The translations under genes were made by a program, and so were the position numbers. Of a DNA stretch of 64,000 bases, positions 35,121-43,205 are shown piece after piece. The first letter of the stretch is position 1. The number at the start of each line of letters is the position of its first letter. The notes beneath the pieces were generated by a model. The model had not been told where the DNA came from, ran no database searches, and saw nothing but the letters and a program-made list of their open reading frames with translations. Origin of the DNA: Anaerolineales bacterium (GTDB lineage Bacteria > Chloroflexota > Anaerolineae > Anaerolineales > UBA11858); contig JANQED010000019.1 of the NCBI GenBank assembly GCA_028278545.1, positions 1-64,000 on the forward strand, written 5' to 3'.

Positions 35121-35510
35121 AAAGAGCCTCCTCTCATAGCGAGGTCAAACATATTGTTTTAAGAAATCCCCGTTATTATAACCGTTTCGTTCCTGGCTAA
35201 CCGGCAACGACTATTATCGCATTTAAAGGTGTACGGATTAAGTGACAGATTACATGCGTTGTTAGTTCCAGGTATCCTCAACATTCCCATTCTTCTGTTT
35301 TATAATACTAATCTGAGGAATTGCAGACCCTGCATCTAGTAAACAGAGATGCAATGGCGTCGTCAGTAACTTCATGCAGGCAAATTTACGCTGCTTGCCT
35401 TGCAATTCCGGTATTATGCGCATTTGTCTGCCTATCTCAATTCACCAGAGCTCACGTTCCAGAGTGGATTGAAACTCTGGGGATAAGCGAGATATCACCA
35501 GGAGGTACGA
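35121..35510. promoter_or_regulatory. Divergent control region between sdh and cytochrome bc operons
   Basis: 390 bases without a convincing gene. Minus-strand TATAAT (35180-35175) serves sdhC. Plus-strand TCAACA (35278-35283), 17 bases and TATAAT (35301-35306) would serve the Rieske gene, leaving a leader of about 200 bases. A plus-strand frame starting at 35321 runs through the Rieske gene out of frame and has no support. The gap allows co-regulation of succinate oxidation and quinol oxidation. Confidence 0.5.
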
Positions 35511-36005
35511 ATGGCAAAGAAGACCTCTTCCCCCAACCTCGATCGCCGCGATTTCGCCAAAATCGTGATGACTTTCTTGGGATCTATCATGGGGGCGATT
35601 GTTGGCCTGCCCATTATCGGCTATATCATCTCCCCCGCCCTAAAAACCCAAGAAGTTGATGATTGGATTTCCCTGGGAGCGCTGGATGGATACCCCATCG
35701 GCACTCCAAAACTATTCAGCTTCACGCGCACAAAAGTCAACGGCTGGGAACGCACTACCAACAGCTACGGTGTTTATGTTGTCAGAAAATCCGCAGCCGA
35801 AACGACGGTCATCTCCAATGTGTGCACCCATTTGAGCTGCCGCGTCAAATGGGACGAAGAAGCTCACGCATATCTCTGTCCCTGCCACGATGCCCAATTC
35901 GAGATCACTGGTGAGGTCATCTATGGCCCACCCCCACGGGCCATGGATGAATATGAGTTCAAGATCGAAGACGGCAATATCCTCATTCACCTGACGGAAG
36001 GCTAA
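35511..36005 (+). CDS. petC: Rieske iron-sulfur protein of a cytochrome bc complex
   Basis: 164 residues. A twin-arginine pair (DRRDF, about 12-16) precedes a membrane helix (about 18-42) that acts as uncleaved Tat anchor. The 2Fe-2S ligands are in CTHLSC (about 105-110) and CPCHDAQF (about 126-133). It accepts an electron from quinol at the Qo site and passes it to the c-type haem of the complex. The gene is first in a three-gene operon, 2 bases before cytochrome b. The symbol follows the b6f-like organisation; qcrA would also be acceptable. Confidence 0.93.
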   Translation: MAKKTSSPNLDRRDFAKIVMTFLGSIMGAIVGLPIIGYIISPALKTQEVDDWISLGALDGYPIGTPKLFSFTRTKVNGWERTTNSYGVYVVRKSAAETTVISNVCTHLSCRVKWDEEAHAYLCPCHDAQFEITGEVIYGPPPRAMDEYEFKIEDGNILIHLTEG

Positions 36006-36007
36006 AC

Positions 36008-36667
36008 ATGGCTGAAAAAATCTTTGCTTGGCTCGATGAACGCCTCGGCCTCGAGGAAATTTATGGCACGGTTTTAGACCGCAAAGTCCCAAAGGTGAAT
36101 TGGTGGTTTACCTTAGGCAGCGCCAGCTTGTTCTTAGCAGTGATGCAGGGGATCACCGGCATCTTCCTGACCATGTATTACGTCCCCTCTCCTGATAAAG
36201 CATATGACAGCATTCAATATATTATGAACGGAGTCGCCTTCGGCTGGCTGATCCGGGGCATCCACCATTGGGGAGCCAGCCTGATGGTCTTGATTGTATT
36301 CATCCATATGCTGCGCACCTTCTTCTATGGGGCCTACAAATACCCCCGCGAAATCACCTGGCTGACCGGTGTCTTGCTGCTGCTGCTCACCCTGGGGATG
36401 GGCTTCACCGGCTATCTATTACCCTGGAACCAGCGAGCTTACTGGGCTACCACTGTGGGCACTGAGATTGCCGGCACGGTGCCCTTCATTGGGGATTTCA
36501 TCCTCAAAGCTTTGCGCGGGGGGACAGACCTGAGCGCGGTGACGCTGGCCCGCTTCTTCTCCGCCCACATTTGGCTGCTGCCCCTGGGTATTGTGCTGCT
36601 AATCAGCGTTCACATGTATCTCGTCATCCGGTTGGGGATTTCCAACATCCCCTCGGAGGACGAATAA
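36008..36667 (+). CDS. petB: Cytochrome b6-type subunit (N-terminal four-helix part of cytochrome b)
   Basis: 219 residues, b6 length. The bis-histidine haem pairs are HHWGASLMVLIVFIH (13 between, helix B) and HIWLLPLGIVLLISVH (14 between, helix D); a spacing of 14 is the b6/Bacillus type rather than the mitochondrial one. At the position of b6 Cys35, which binds the extra haem c(n), the aligned sequence is NWWFTLGS, so the cysteine is Thr and that haem should be missing. It carries both b haems and the Qi site. It is followed by a subunit-IV fusion. Confidence 0.95.
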   Translation: MAEKIFAWLDERLGLEEIYGTVLDRKVPKVNWWFTLGSASLFLAVMQGITGIFLTMYYVPSPDKAYDSIQYIMNGVAFGWLIRGIHHWGASLMVLIVFIHMLRTFFYGAYKYPREITWLTGVLLLLLTLGMGFTGYLLPWNQRAYWATTVGTEIAGTVPFIGDFILKALRGGTDLSAVTLARFFSAHIWLLPLGIVLLISVHMYLVIRLGISNIPSEDE

Positions 36668-36689
36668 CGGCTAAGGCAAGGAGTCACCC

Positions 36690-37895
36690 GTGAACGAAGA
36701 ATTCAAGAATAAATATCAAGAGAAATATTCCGCCGCAAAACAGAAGGGGGTCAAATTCTGGCCGGACATCATCTATAAGGACTTGGTCATCTCCTTCGGG
36801 CTGTTCATACTACTGGTTGGGTTGGCAGCCTTTTTTGGGGTTGCCCAAGAACCCAAGGCGGACCCCAATGATGCCAACTACATCCCCCGCCCGGAGTGGT
36901 ACTTCCTGTTCTTGTTCGAATTCCTGAAATTCATCCCCGGGCAGATCGAGTGGGTGGGAACAGCCCTGATCCCCGGAGTCGCTATCCTGATCCTATTCCT
37001 GCTGCCCTTCATCGACAAAAACCCTTTCCGGCACTGGAAAAAACGTAAAACCGGCATCACCGTGATGGGATTGACCGTCATCGGCATCGTCGGTTTGACC
37101 GTCAGAGCCGTGGTAACCACCCCCGAGCAGGAGGAAGTCTCCCTGGCCGGGTCCATCGCCGAACAAGTCATCCAGGGGCAAGACCTCTATTCCATCTGGT
37201 GCGCGGATTGCCACCAGCCCGATGGTGAGGGTGGGGAGGTCGTCGGCGTCGAAGGATTAGAAGGCGTGATCTTGAAGCCCATCAACAGTCAGGATGAGAT
37301 GTGGACCCGCACAGATGAGACGCTTTTCAACATCATCGACCAGGGCCAGCAGGATTTGGGCATGCCACCCTACGGCCTGGGCTATGGCGGCGAGCTGCAG
37401 CGGAGTGAGATCGAAGCCATTGTGACCTTTATGCGCTATACCTGGGACGAGCGCGCCGAAATCCCCCAGGAAGCCATCATCGGTATTCCCTCCCTGGCCG
37501 AAGGTGAAGTGCCCTCCTATGAAGTGCATATCTCGGCAGTGTCCAAGCGCTACTGCGTCTCCTGCCACCGCCCCGGCAAAGAGAACAACGAATACCTGAT
37601 GCAGACCTACGAAGAAATCCTCACCAGCGGTGATAACGCGGACAAGAACGTCATCGCCGGCAACCTGGAGAGCTTTATCATCACCACGCTGTACCGTGAA
37701 TCAGTCTATGACGCCAGCGGAAACGAGATCATTGGGCCGATGCCGCCCAGCAAAGAGCTTAAGGCTGAATATATCGATATGTTCGAGCGTTGGGTGCTGG
37801 CGGGCATGCCGGAAACCGCCGCCGAGGCCGCAGCGCTTTCTGAATCTGCCGGAGAAGAGGCTGCCCCCGAAGCCGAAGCAACCCCTGAGCCATAA
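36690..37895 (+). CDS. Cytochrome b subunit IV fused to a diheme cytochrome c
   Basis: 401 residues from GTG at 36690 (Shine-Dalgarno AAGGAG). About 1-142 form subunit IV with three to four helices and the Qo-site PEWY (68-71). About 150-375 form the outer domain with two CxxCH motifs, CADCH (171-175) and CVSCH (289-293); LGMPPYG (about 224) and GPMPP (about 347) offer Met axial ligands. The tail is Ala/Glu/Pro-rich. No separate cytochrome c1 or f gene is present, so this domain is the likely exit for electrons. In Bacillus QcrC the same fusion has one haem; here there are two. Confidence 0.92.
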   Translation: MNEEFKNKYQEKYSAAKQKGVKFWPDIIYKDLVISFGLFILLVGLAAFFGVAQEPKADPNDANYIPRPEWYFLFLFEFLKFIPGQIEWVGTALIPGVAILILFLLPFIDKNPFRHWKKRKTGITVMGLTVIGIVGLTVRAVVTTPEQEEVSLAGSIAEQVIQGQDLYSIWCADCHQPDGEGGEVVGVEGLEGVILKPINSQDEMWTRTDETLFNIIDQGQQDLGMPPYGLGYGGELQRSEIEAIVTFMRYTWDERAEIPQEAIIGIPSLAEGEVPSYEVHISAVSKRYCVSCHRPGKENNEYLMQTYEEILTSGDNADKNVIAGNLESFIITTLYRESVYDASGNEIIGPMPPSKELKAEYIDMFERWVLAGMPETAAEAAALSESAGEEAAPEAEATPEP

Positions 37896-37915
37896 GCAAA
37901 AACTCCCACCCTAAG

Positions 37916-37955
37916 AAAAGTCCCCAGAAATTTTCGAAAATTTCTGGGGACTTTT
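37916..37955. terminator. 40-base perfect palindrome, bidirectional terminator
   Basis: AAAAGTCCCCAGAAATTTT (37916-37934), CG, and its exact complement (37937-37955) with flanking T and A runs. It separates the convergent cytochrome bc operon and the BNR-repeat gene, whose stop codon begins 2 bases away. Confidence 0.85.
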
Positions 37956-37957
37956 TT

Positions 37958-39103
37958 CTATTCAATCGTAATCGCTTCTAAAGAGGCGATCGGGGGTAAA
38001 TAATCCGCCAGCAGTTGCCAGCTATCGCCGTCATCTTTGCTGAAGAAAATCTGCCCGGTGCTGGTGCCGATATAAATGCCCGCCTGTTCACAAGTATCCG
38101 TCGTCATCGCATCACGCAGCACAACCAGATACGCCCGTTCTGGCAATCCCTTGGTCAGCGGCTGCCAGCTCTCCCCGGCGTCCTTGCTGCGCCAGACCAC
38201 AAACTGATAATCCACGCTGACGCGAAACTGGTCGCTCTCTTCAGGCACCAAATAAATGATTTCTGGCTGATGGGGGTGAACGGCAATCGGAAAACCAAAG
38301 CGGCTGGGAAGTTTGCCATCACCAATATCAATCCATGATTCGCCTCCGTTGTCGCTGCGGTACATGCCGCAGTGATTTTGCTGGTACAGGCGGTTCGGGT
38401 GCTCAGGGTGCATCACGATCTTGTGCACACACTGACCGTATTCGGCGAATTTCTCAGGCAGGAAATCCGCGCGCACATTCTTGTTTCGGGGATTCCAGGT
38501 ACGCCCGCCATCGGAGGTGTAGTAACAACCCCCTGTTGAAATCGCCACCCACATCTGATCTGAATCGGTTGGGTGGGGCAAAATCGTGTGCAGGCACAAC
38601 CCGCCCGCGCCAGGGAACCAGGTCGCCCTGTGGGGGTGATCATACAACCCCTGGTTGATCTGCCAGGTTTGGCCGCGATCGGTAGACTTAAAAAGCGCCG
38701 CCGGTTCGACCCCGGCGTAGAGCGTATCCGTCTCCCTTTCCCGGCCAGGCTGGATCTTCCATATCTTAAGCACTTCCTCGTCTTTTTGAACCGCTTCATC
38801 CGGTTCGCGGGCTTCATCGGGCGTACCTAAGGGTCGTTGAGAGGCAGCAGGCTCTTCAAAAACGGGCGGTTTCTCAGCCTGCGTCCAGGTTTCCCCAAAA
38901 TCATCTGAGTAGTGGGTGCTGGGGCCAAACACTTCGTGAGCCGTAGCCGCATGAATCCGCCTATCGCGGTGGTCCATGCCCATATGCATCACATTCCAGG
39001 CCTTGAAGTGTAAACCGCTGGGGGCCCATTGACGACGAGATTCGTCGCTGGTGAAGATCAGCCCGCCTTTGCGCGTGCCTGCGAAGATCATTACCTTCGT
39101 CAT
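37958..39103 (-). CDS. BNR-repeat / sortilin-type beta-propeller protein
   Basis: 381 residues without a signal peptide. At least five Asp-box (BNR) units with the S-x-D-x-G-x-x-W pattern are visible: STDRGQTW (about 139), TSDGGRTW (about 197), SDNGGESW (about 253), SKDAGESW (about 309) and SKDDGDSW (about 358). Such propellers occur in sialidases and sortilin-like photosystem or stress proteins, but the sialidase catalytic residues are not evident, so a binding role is more likely. Shine-Dalgarno GAGG precedes the start. It follows a small zinc-ribbon gene by 12 bases on the same strand. Confidence 0.82.
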   Translation of the reverse strand: MTKVMIFAGTRKGGLIFTSDESRRQWAPSGLHFKAWNVMHMGMDHRDRRIHAATAHEVFGPSTHYSDDFGETWTQAEKPPVFEEPAASQRPLGTPDEAREPDEAVQKDEEVLKIWKIQPGRERETDTLYAGVEPAALFKSTDRGQTWQINQGLYDHPHRATWFPGAGGLCLHTILPHPTDSDQMWVAISTGGCYYTSDGGRTWNPRNKNVRADFLPEKFAEYGQCVHKIVMHPEHPNRLYQQNHCGMYRSDNGGESWIDIGDGKLPSRFGFPIAVHPHQPEIIYLVPEESDQFRVSVDYQFVVWRSKDAGESWQPLTKGLPERAYLVVLRDAMTTDTCEQAGIYIGTSTGQIFFSKDDGDSWQLLADYLPPIASLEAITIE

Positions 39104-39115
39104 CGTTTCCTCATT

Positions 39116-39346
39116 TCAATCGTGGCCGATCACCCAGGCATCATACAGCGCGATGCGGCCACAGAAATTACATATCAACTCCACGGGAACAACCGTCCGT
39201 TCCCCTTCCACATCGAACTCAGGCCCGGTGCGGCCAATAAACCAATCTTCACTGCCACAGACGATACAGCTGGTATCAATCCCTCGTTTGAGGAAGTAAT
39301 CCATATAAACTTCTTTTTGTTTTTCACGATCCGGCGCGTATTTCAT
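39116..39346 (-). CDS. Small zinc-ribbon protein of unknown function
   Basis: 76 residues from the ATG at 39346 (GAGG 8 bases upstream); a GTG at 39355 would add three residues. Two CxxC pairs, CIVCG (about 27-31) and CNFCG (about 60-64), can form one zinc ribbon. There is no signal or membrane segment. It is the first gene of a pair with the BNR-repeat protein. I do not recognise a named family. Confidence 0.65.
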   Translation of the reverse strand: MKYAPDREKQKEVYMDYFLKRGIDTSCIVCGSEDWFIGRTGPEFDVEGERTVVPVELICNFCGRIALYDAWVIGHD

Positions 39347-39490
39347 CTTCGTCACCTCACCAACAAGAAGTCATATTCTCCACCCTGTTTATAAGTACAA
39401 TCAAACATATTTTAATATAATCGGAGTAAGATTGTCAATTTATTCGGTCTCTGAGTAGTGAAAATAGAATTGGGCATACAGACTTGCATC

Positions 39491-39527
39491 CGCATTGACG
39501 CTGAGACACTCAGCGTTTTTGAATGCG
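39491..39527. terminator. Hairpin with T tract in the region before the ABC permease gene
   Basis: Plus-strand ACGCTGAG (39498-39505), ACA, CTCAGCGT (39509-39516), then TTTT; an outer CGCATT/AATGCG pair (39491-39496 and 39522-39527) extends it. No plus-strand gene ends here. An upstream TATAAT (39416-39421) could start a transcript of about 95 bases that ends at this hairpin. Confidence 0.45.
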
Positions 39528-39570
39528 CCGCTTTCTCACCTTTCAACATTGATAGTATATGTGCAAATAC

Positions 39571-39599
39571 TTGACAAATTATGGGTATTCTGATAAGGT
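39571..39599 (+). promoter_or_regulatory. Promoter of the ABC exporter operon
   Basis: Perfect TTGACA (39571-39576), 17 bases, then TGA-TAAGGT (extended -10, hexamer 39594-39599). The predicted transcript starts about 25 bases before the permease start. Confidence 0.55.
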
Positions 39600-39631
39600 A
39601 TCTCCATAATCAAGCAAGTTGCGAGGAAAAA

Positions 39632-40780
39632 ATGGCATTTTATCTGAGTATCAAAGAAATCTGGCGGGCTAAAGGACGCTTCTTCCTGTTCAGCTTGGTG
39701 ATCGCCCTGATCACCTTTCTGGTGCTGTTCACAGCTGGCCTGGGAGAAGGCCTGGCGTCGGCCAACAAAGAATACCTTGAAAAGCTGGACGCCGATGTGT
39801 TGGTTTTTCAGGAGGACACCGGCTATTCCACCATCGAAAGCCGCCTGGATTATCGAATTCTCAAGAATGTGCGCCGCTGGGATGGCGTAGCTGATGCCGG
39901 CGCGATTGGATTCAGCAATGTCACCCTCACCTTCCCCAACGGTGCAGAAGCCATCGACGTATCCCTGATTGGCGTGGAGCCCGGCAAACCCGGCTCCCCA
40001 CCCGCCTACCTGGGTGAGGCCATCCGCACCAAACAAGCCAAAGTTGTTGTGATCGACGAAAGGATTGCAGAACAGGCTAAGGTCCAGGTCGGCGATTTCA
40101 TCTCCATTAAAACGACGCAGGGCGCGGAGGAAGAGTATTACGACATCAAAGTCGCCGGCATCACGGACGGCCGTCAATACTTCTTTCAGCCCTCGGTCTT
40201 TGTTTCACTACAGATATGGGACGACATACGGCCAAAAGCCGACGTTGAGAACCTAAATGCGCCATTGATCCCGAACATCATCGCGGTACGGTTGGGGGAC
40301 CCCGCGGCGGTTGAGAGCATGTCCCGCTTTTTGGAAGACCGCGTAGACGGCATCGAAGTGACCGACATCAAAACCGCTTACGAATCTTCTCCCGGCTACG
40401 CCGAGCAGCAAAGCACCCTCAACACGATGAAGGGCTTCACCTTTTTGATCGGTGTCCTGGTGATCGGGGGCTTCTTCCAAATCCAGACTCTGCAAAAAGT
40501 GCCCCAAATTGGCATGCTCAAAGCCATTGGGACGGCCAATCACGTCGTCGCCAATGCCGCGGTGCTGCAGATCATCCTGGTGACCCTGTTCGGTGTCGCA
40601 CTGGGCGGCTTGAGCACCTTTGGCCTGGCCATAGGGCTGCCAGCCGGGATACCGGTGCTGTTCACAAGCACATCGATTCTGACCACGCTCGTTGCCTTGA
40701 TGTTGATCGGGCCGATTGGCGGCATGGTCTCGATACGGTTGGCAATCAAGGTCGAACCGCTGACCGCCCTGGGGATGTAG
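39632..40780 (+). CDS. ABC transporter permease of the FtsX/MacB/DevC type
   Basis: 382 residues from the ATG at 39632 (GAGG 5 bases upstream); an upstream in-frame start at 39581 lies in the promoter. The layout is one N-terminal helix (about 15-38), a large extracytoplasmic domain (about 40-260, MacB periplasmic core-like with DVLVFQ), and three C-terminal helices (about 280-305, 320-350, 352-375). This is the four-helix plan of FtsX-type exporters, close to cyanobacterial DevC. It pairs with the ATPase 56 bases downstream. No membrane-fusion (DevB-like) gene is adjacent. Substrate unknown. Confidence 0.88.
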   Translation: MAFYLSIKEIWRAKGRFFLFSLVIALITFLVLFTAGLGEGLASANKEYLEKLDADVLVFQEDTGYSTIESRLDYRILKNVRRWDGVADAGAIGFSNVTLTFPNGAEAIDVSLIGVEPGKPGSPPAYLGEAIRTKQAKVVVIDERIAEQAKVQVGDFISIKTTQGAEEEYYDIKVAGITDGRQYFFQPSVFVSLQIWDDIRPKADVENLNAPLIPNIIAVRLGDPAAVESMSRFLEDRVDGIEVTDIKTAYESSPGYAEQQSTLNTMKGFTFLIGVLVIGGFFQIQTLQKVPQIGMLKAIGTANHVVANAAVLQIILVTLFGVALGGLSTFGLAIGLPAGIPVLFTSTSILTTLVALMLIGPIGGMVSIRLAIKVEPLTALGM

Positions 40781-40798
40781 GTTTCGAATATAAGCAAC

Positions 40799-40817
40799 AA
40801 CTTACAGGTTGTAAGTT
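40799..40817 (+). repeat. Small inverted repeat between permease and ATPase genes
   Basis: AACTTACA (40799-40806), GGT, TGTAAGTT (40810-40817), followed by ACAAGTTG. It lies in the 56-base gap and could reduce or stabilise readthrough from the permease to the ATPase gene. Confidence 0.35.
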
Positions 40818-40836
40818 ACAAGTTGAAGGTAATCAT

Positions 40837-41664
40837 ATGAAGAAAACCATTTTGGAGACGCGAGAGGTCGTAAAGATTTACGAGAGCGGCAATTTAGTGG
40901 TAAAGGCCGTGGATGGGGTGTCGATCAGCGTGGCGGCCGGGGAGTTCGTCGGTCTAGTCGGCCCCAGCGGTTCCGGCAAGACCACCATGCTGGCGATGTT
41001 GGCCGGTTTGTTGAACCCCTCGGAAGGGCAGTTGATCATCGATGGGCAGAGGATCAACCAAATGAATGACGTCCAGCGCACACGCTTCCGCCGGGAGAAA
41101 ATCGGCTTCACTTTCCAGGCCAATAACCTGGTGCCCTATCTCACTGCCCTGGAAAACGTCGAGTTGATGCTACGCCTCAACAAGAAGAACGGCCGTCAGG
41201 GACGCAAAAAAGCACGCCAATTGCTTGCCCGTCTGGGCTTAGAAGACAGACTCAACAACCTGCCCTCCCAGCTCTCCGGCGGGCAGCAGCAGCGCGTGGC
41301 TATCGCCCGAGCGCTGATCCATGAACCCAGCGTGGTGCTGGCCGACGAGCCCACAGCCAGCCTGGACACGGAGCGCGCCAACCAGGTGGTGGGGATCTTC
41401 GCCGATTTGATCCACGAGCAGAACAAAGCCGGCATTATGGTCACCCACGACCTGCGCATGTGCAAATTCGTCGACAAAGTCATTCAAATGGTGGATGGCA
41501 AAGTCGCCCGCGTGATCACAGATCGGGCTACCATTGATCAACTGGCCGGGAGCAGCCAGTTCGACGCGGTCAGTGAGTCCCTGACCCAGAACCCATCTCA
41601 GCACCAACCGCTGCTGATCCCCCATGTTCCCAAATGGACGGCCGTGGCCGTTGGCGCTGACTAA
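40837..41664 (+). CDS. ABC transporter ATP-binding protein (LolD/MacB/DevA type)
   Basis: 275 residues. Walker [10 protein letters not shown] (about 43-51), Q-loop FQANN (about 93), signature [15 protein letters not shown] (about 146-160), Walker [13 protein letters not shown] (about 167-178) and H-loop VTHD (about 200) are all intact. The ATPase should energise the preceding permease. A C-terminal extension of about 45 residues ([14 protein letters not shown] onward) is beyond the usual domain end and contains a low-complexity [13 protein letters not shown] stretch. Confidence 0.93.
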   Translation: MKKTILETREVVKIYESGNLVVKAVDGVSISVAAGEFVGLVGPSGSGKTTMLAMLAGLLNPSEGQLIIDGQRINQMNDVQRTRFRREKIGFTFQANNLVPYLTALENVELMLRLNKKNGRQGRKKARQLLARLGLEDRLNNLPSQLSGGQQQRVAIARALIHEPSVVLADEPTASLDTERANQVVGIFADLIHEQNKAGIMVTHDLRMCKFVDKVIQMVDGKVARVITDRATIDQLAGSSQFDAVSESLTQNPSQHQPLLIPHVPKWTAVAVGAD

Positions 41665-41679
41665 TCAGACTCTACCCCG

Positions 41680-41733
41680 GTTAAAAACGGGCTGCGAGCG
41701 GCATTTTGTGCCAACTCGCACCCTGCTTTTAAC
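41680..41733. terminator. Long bidirectional terminator between the ABC ATPase and rdgB genes
   Basis: GTTAAAA (41680-41686) with TTTTAAC (41727-41733), enclosing CTGCGAG/CTCGCA and GGCA/TGCC arms. The outer GTTAAAA/TTTTAAC closing pair is the same as in the hairpin at 20742-20785. Confidence 0.7.
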
Positions 41734-41749
41734 AGTATTATGCTCTTTA

Positions 41750-42346
41750 TTAACCGAACAGAGAGACCAATAAAGGAACAGCCGCTTTCACTGCTCGCGC
41801 GCGATGGCTGAGGGCATTCTTTTCATCCATGGGCAGCTCGGCCATCGTCAATCCTTTGCCTTCCACCAAAAAGATGGGGTCATAGCCAAATCCAAACTGG
41901 CCGCGCTCTTCGGGGATGATCTCTCCGGGGCAGGCCCCCTCTGTAAACTGGGTATCACCCTCAGGGGTAGCCAGCGCAACCACACAGCAGAATCGAGCAC
42001 GCCAGGGACGAGGATGCCCCGACAAGTTCTTCAGCAGATGAACCCGCCGGTCCGCATCGGTGGCACCCGGCTGCGGGGCATACCGGGACGAATAAAGCCC
42101 GGGAGCGCCATCCAAAGCATCCACTTCCAATCCCGAATCGTCTGCTAAGGTGATCAACCCTGAGGCGCGGGCATAGGCTTGAGCTTTGAGGGCCGCATTT
42201 TCCCGGTACGTCGCCCCGACCTCATCGACGGTCAGCTCCAGGCCAATATCAGACAGGGACACTAATTCAATGCGCGTCTCGGCCAATAGGGCCTGGATTT
42301 CAGCAAATTTGCCCGAGTTTCGAGTGCCGATGAGCAGTTTCTGCAT
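41750..42346 (-). CDS. rdgB: XTP/dITP pyrophosphatase (HAM1/RdgB)
   Basis: 198 residues, normal length. It removes inosine and xanthosine triphosphates from the nucleotide pool. The N-terminal GTRNSGKFAEI (about 7-17), the metal-binding LADDSGLEVDAL (about 67-78) with GLYSSRYA, and FGYDPIF (about 152) are diagnostic. GGAG precedes the ATG. It is convergent with the ABC genes and divergent from yceD. Confidence 0.96.
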   Translation of the reverse strand: MQKLLIGTRNSGKFAEIQALLAETRIELVSLSDIGLELTVDEVGATYRENAALKAQAYARASGLITLADDSGLEVDALDGAPGLYSSRYAPQPGATDADRRVHLLKNLSGHPRPWRARFCCVVALATPEGDTQFTEGACPGEIIPEERGQFGFGYDPIFLVEGKGLTMAELPMDEKNALSHRARAVKAAVPLLVSLFG

Positions 42347-42421
42347 TCATTTCTCCACAATTGGTCAAGATGATGACCCTGAGCATACCACAACTTTACT
42401 CATCCCCGCATAATCTCGCTA

Positions 42422-42430
42422 TGCTATAAT
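42422..42430 (+). promoter_or_regulatory. Extended -10 promoter of yceD
   Basis: TGC-TATAAT (TG at 42422-42423, hexamer 42425-42430). The predicted start is near 42437, leaving a short leader with AGGTG before the ATG at 42462. Confidence 0.5.
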
Positions 42431-42461
42431 GCGCTCAACCTTAACATGACCAGGTGACATC

Positions 42462-42980
42462 ATGGCAAACCCAACGAATATCCTTTTACTCGAGGTTGGC
42501 TTCATTGCCCATGAAGAAGTCGGTTACAGCCGCACCTTTGACTTCGAGTTTCCGCAGCTTGTTTTAGGGGACGATCTCGTACTGGATCACTTATCTGGGG
42601 AGATCGAATTCTCACGCACCAGCGAAGGAGTGCTCGCCCAAGCCGAGTTCAACGCGACCACAAAGGTCACTTGCGGGCGCTGCTTAGGTAAAGTTTCTCA
42701 ACCCCTGGAGAGTCATTTTTCCGATCTGTTCACCCTGCCTTACCGCGCTGACAAAGATACGGAACTTATTCTGCCCCATAACGGTAAAATCGATTTCGCC
42801 CCCATCTTGCGTGAGTACATGCTCCTGGAAATGCCGATCAATTCCCTGTGCCGCCCGGACTGCCAGGGGCTTTGCCCAGCGTGTGGCGTCAACCGCAACC
42901 AAGAAAGCTGCGACTGCGTCATCGAGGCCGCCGATCCGCGCTTGTCCATGCTCAAGTCGCTCCTAGAAGATGGAGAATAG
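42462..42980 (+). CDS. YceD/DUF177 family protein
   Basis: 172 residues. The family is linked to 23S rRNA accumulation and usually lies before rpmF (ribosomal protein L32). CGRCL (about 67-71) and the C-terminal CRPDCQGLCPACG with CDC (about 129-153) are the conserved metal-binding cysteines; LPHNGKIDFAPILREYMLLEMP is the DUF177 core. Here rpmF is not downstream: a palindromic repeat and the metG leader follow. It is cytoplasmic. Confidence 0.88.
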   Translation: MANPTNILLLEVGFIAHEEVGYSRTFDFEFPQLVLGDDLVLDHLSGEIEFSRTSEGVLAQAEFNATTKVTCGRCLGKVSQPLESHFSDLFTLPYRADKDTELILPHNGKIDFAPILREYMLLEMPINSLCRPDCQGLCPACGVNRNQESCDCVIEAADPRLSMLKSLLEDGE

Positions 42981-43005
42981 CACGGCTTTCTTAAATCCTA
43001 TTTTC

Positions 43006-43075
43006 ACCGCTGAGTGCGCAGAGTTCGCCGAGAAATTTTAATGTTTTTCTCTGCGAACTTGGTGATCTCTGCGGT
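43006..43075. repeat. Imperfect 30-base inverted repeat, possible dispersed palindromic element
   Basis: The left arm (43006-43035, begins ACCGCTGAG, ends GAGAAA) and the reverse complement of the right arm (43046-43075, ACCGCAGAG to GAGAAA) match in blocks ACCGC, GAG, AGTTCGC and GAGAAA around a 10-base spacer. Sequences of the CCGCAGAG type are seen as dispersed repeats in several bacterial phyla; only this copy is visible here. It sits where rpmF would be expected. Confidence 0.45.
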
Positions 43076-43131
43076 AAGAATGTTTCTCAAGTTCGACTTT
43101 AAGAAGGCCCTGTGGAGAACAGGCAGGTAAC

Positions 43132-43160
43132 TTGACAAACCCATGCGCCCGGTATAGACT
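43132..43160 (+). promoter_or_regulatory. Promoter of the metG leader
   Basis: Perfect TTGACA (43132-43137), a 17-base spacer and TAGACT (43155-43160). It predicts a transcript start near 43167 and a leader of about 220 bases before metG. Confidence 0.5.
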
Positions 43161-43205
43161 CGTCGCACAAGGTTGACCTGTGAAGATGACTGGTAAGAAC
43201 TCCCT

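Noticed and set aside
35321-35659. 112-codon frame overlapping the Rieske gene start
   Set aside because: Out of frame with the Rieske protein, which has all its cluster ligands; no motif in the alternative frame.
39536-40177. 213-codon minus-strand frame opposite the ABC permease
   Set aside because: Shadow frame of the permease codons; no Shine-Dalgarno or motif.
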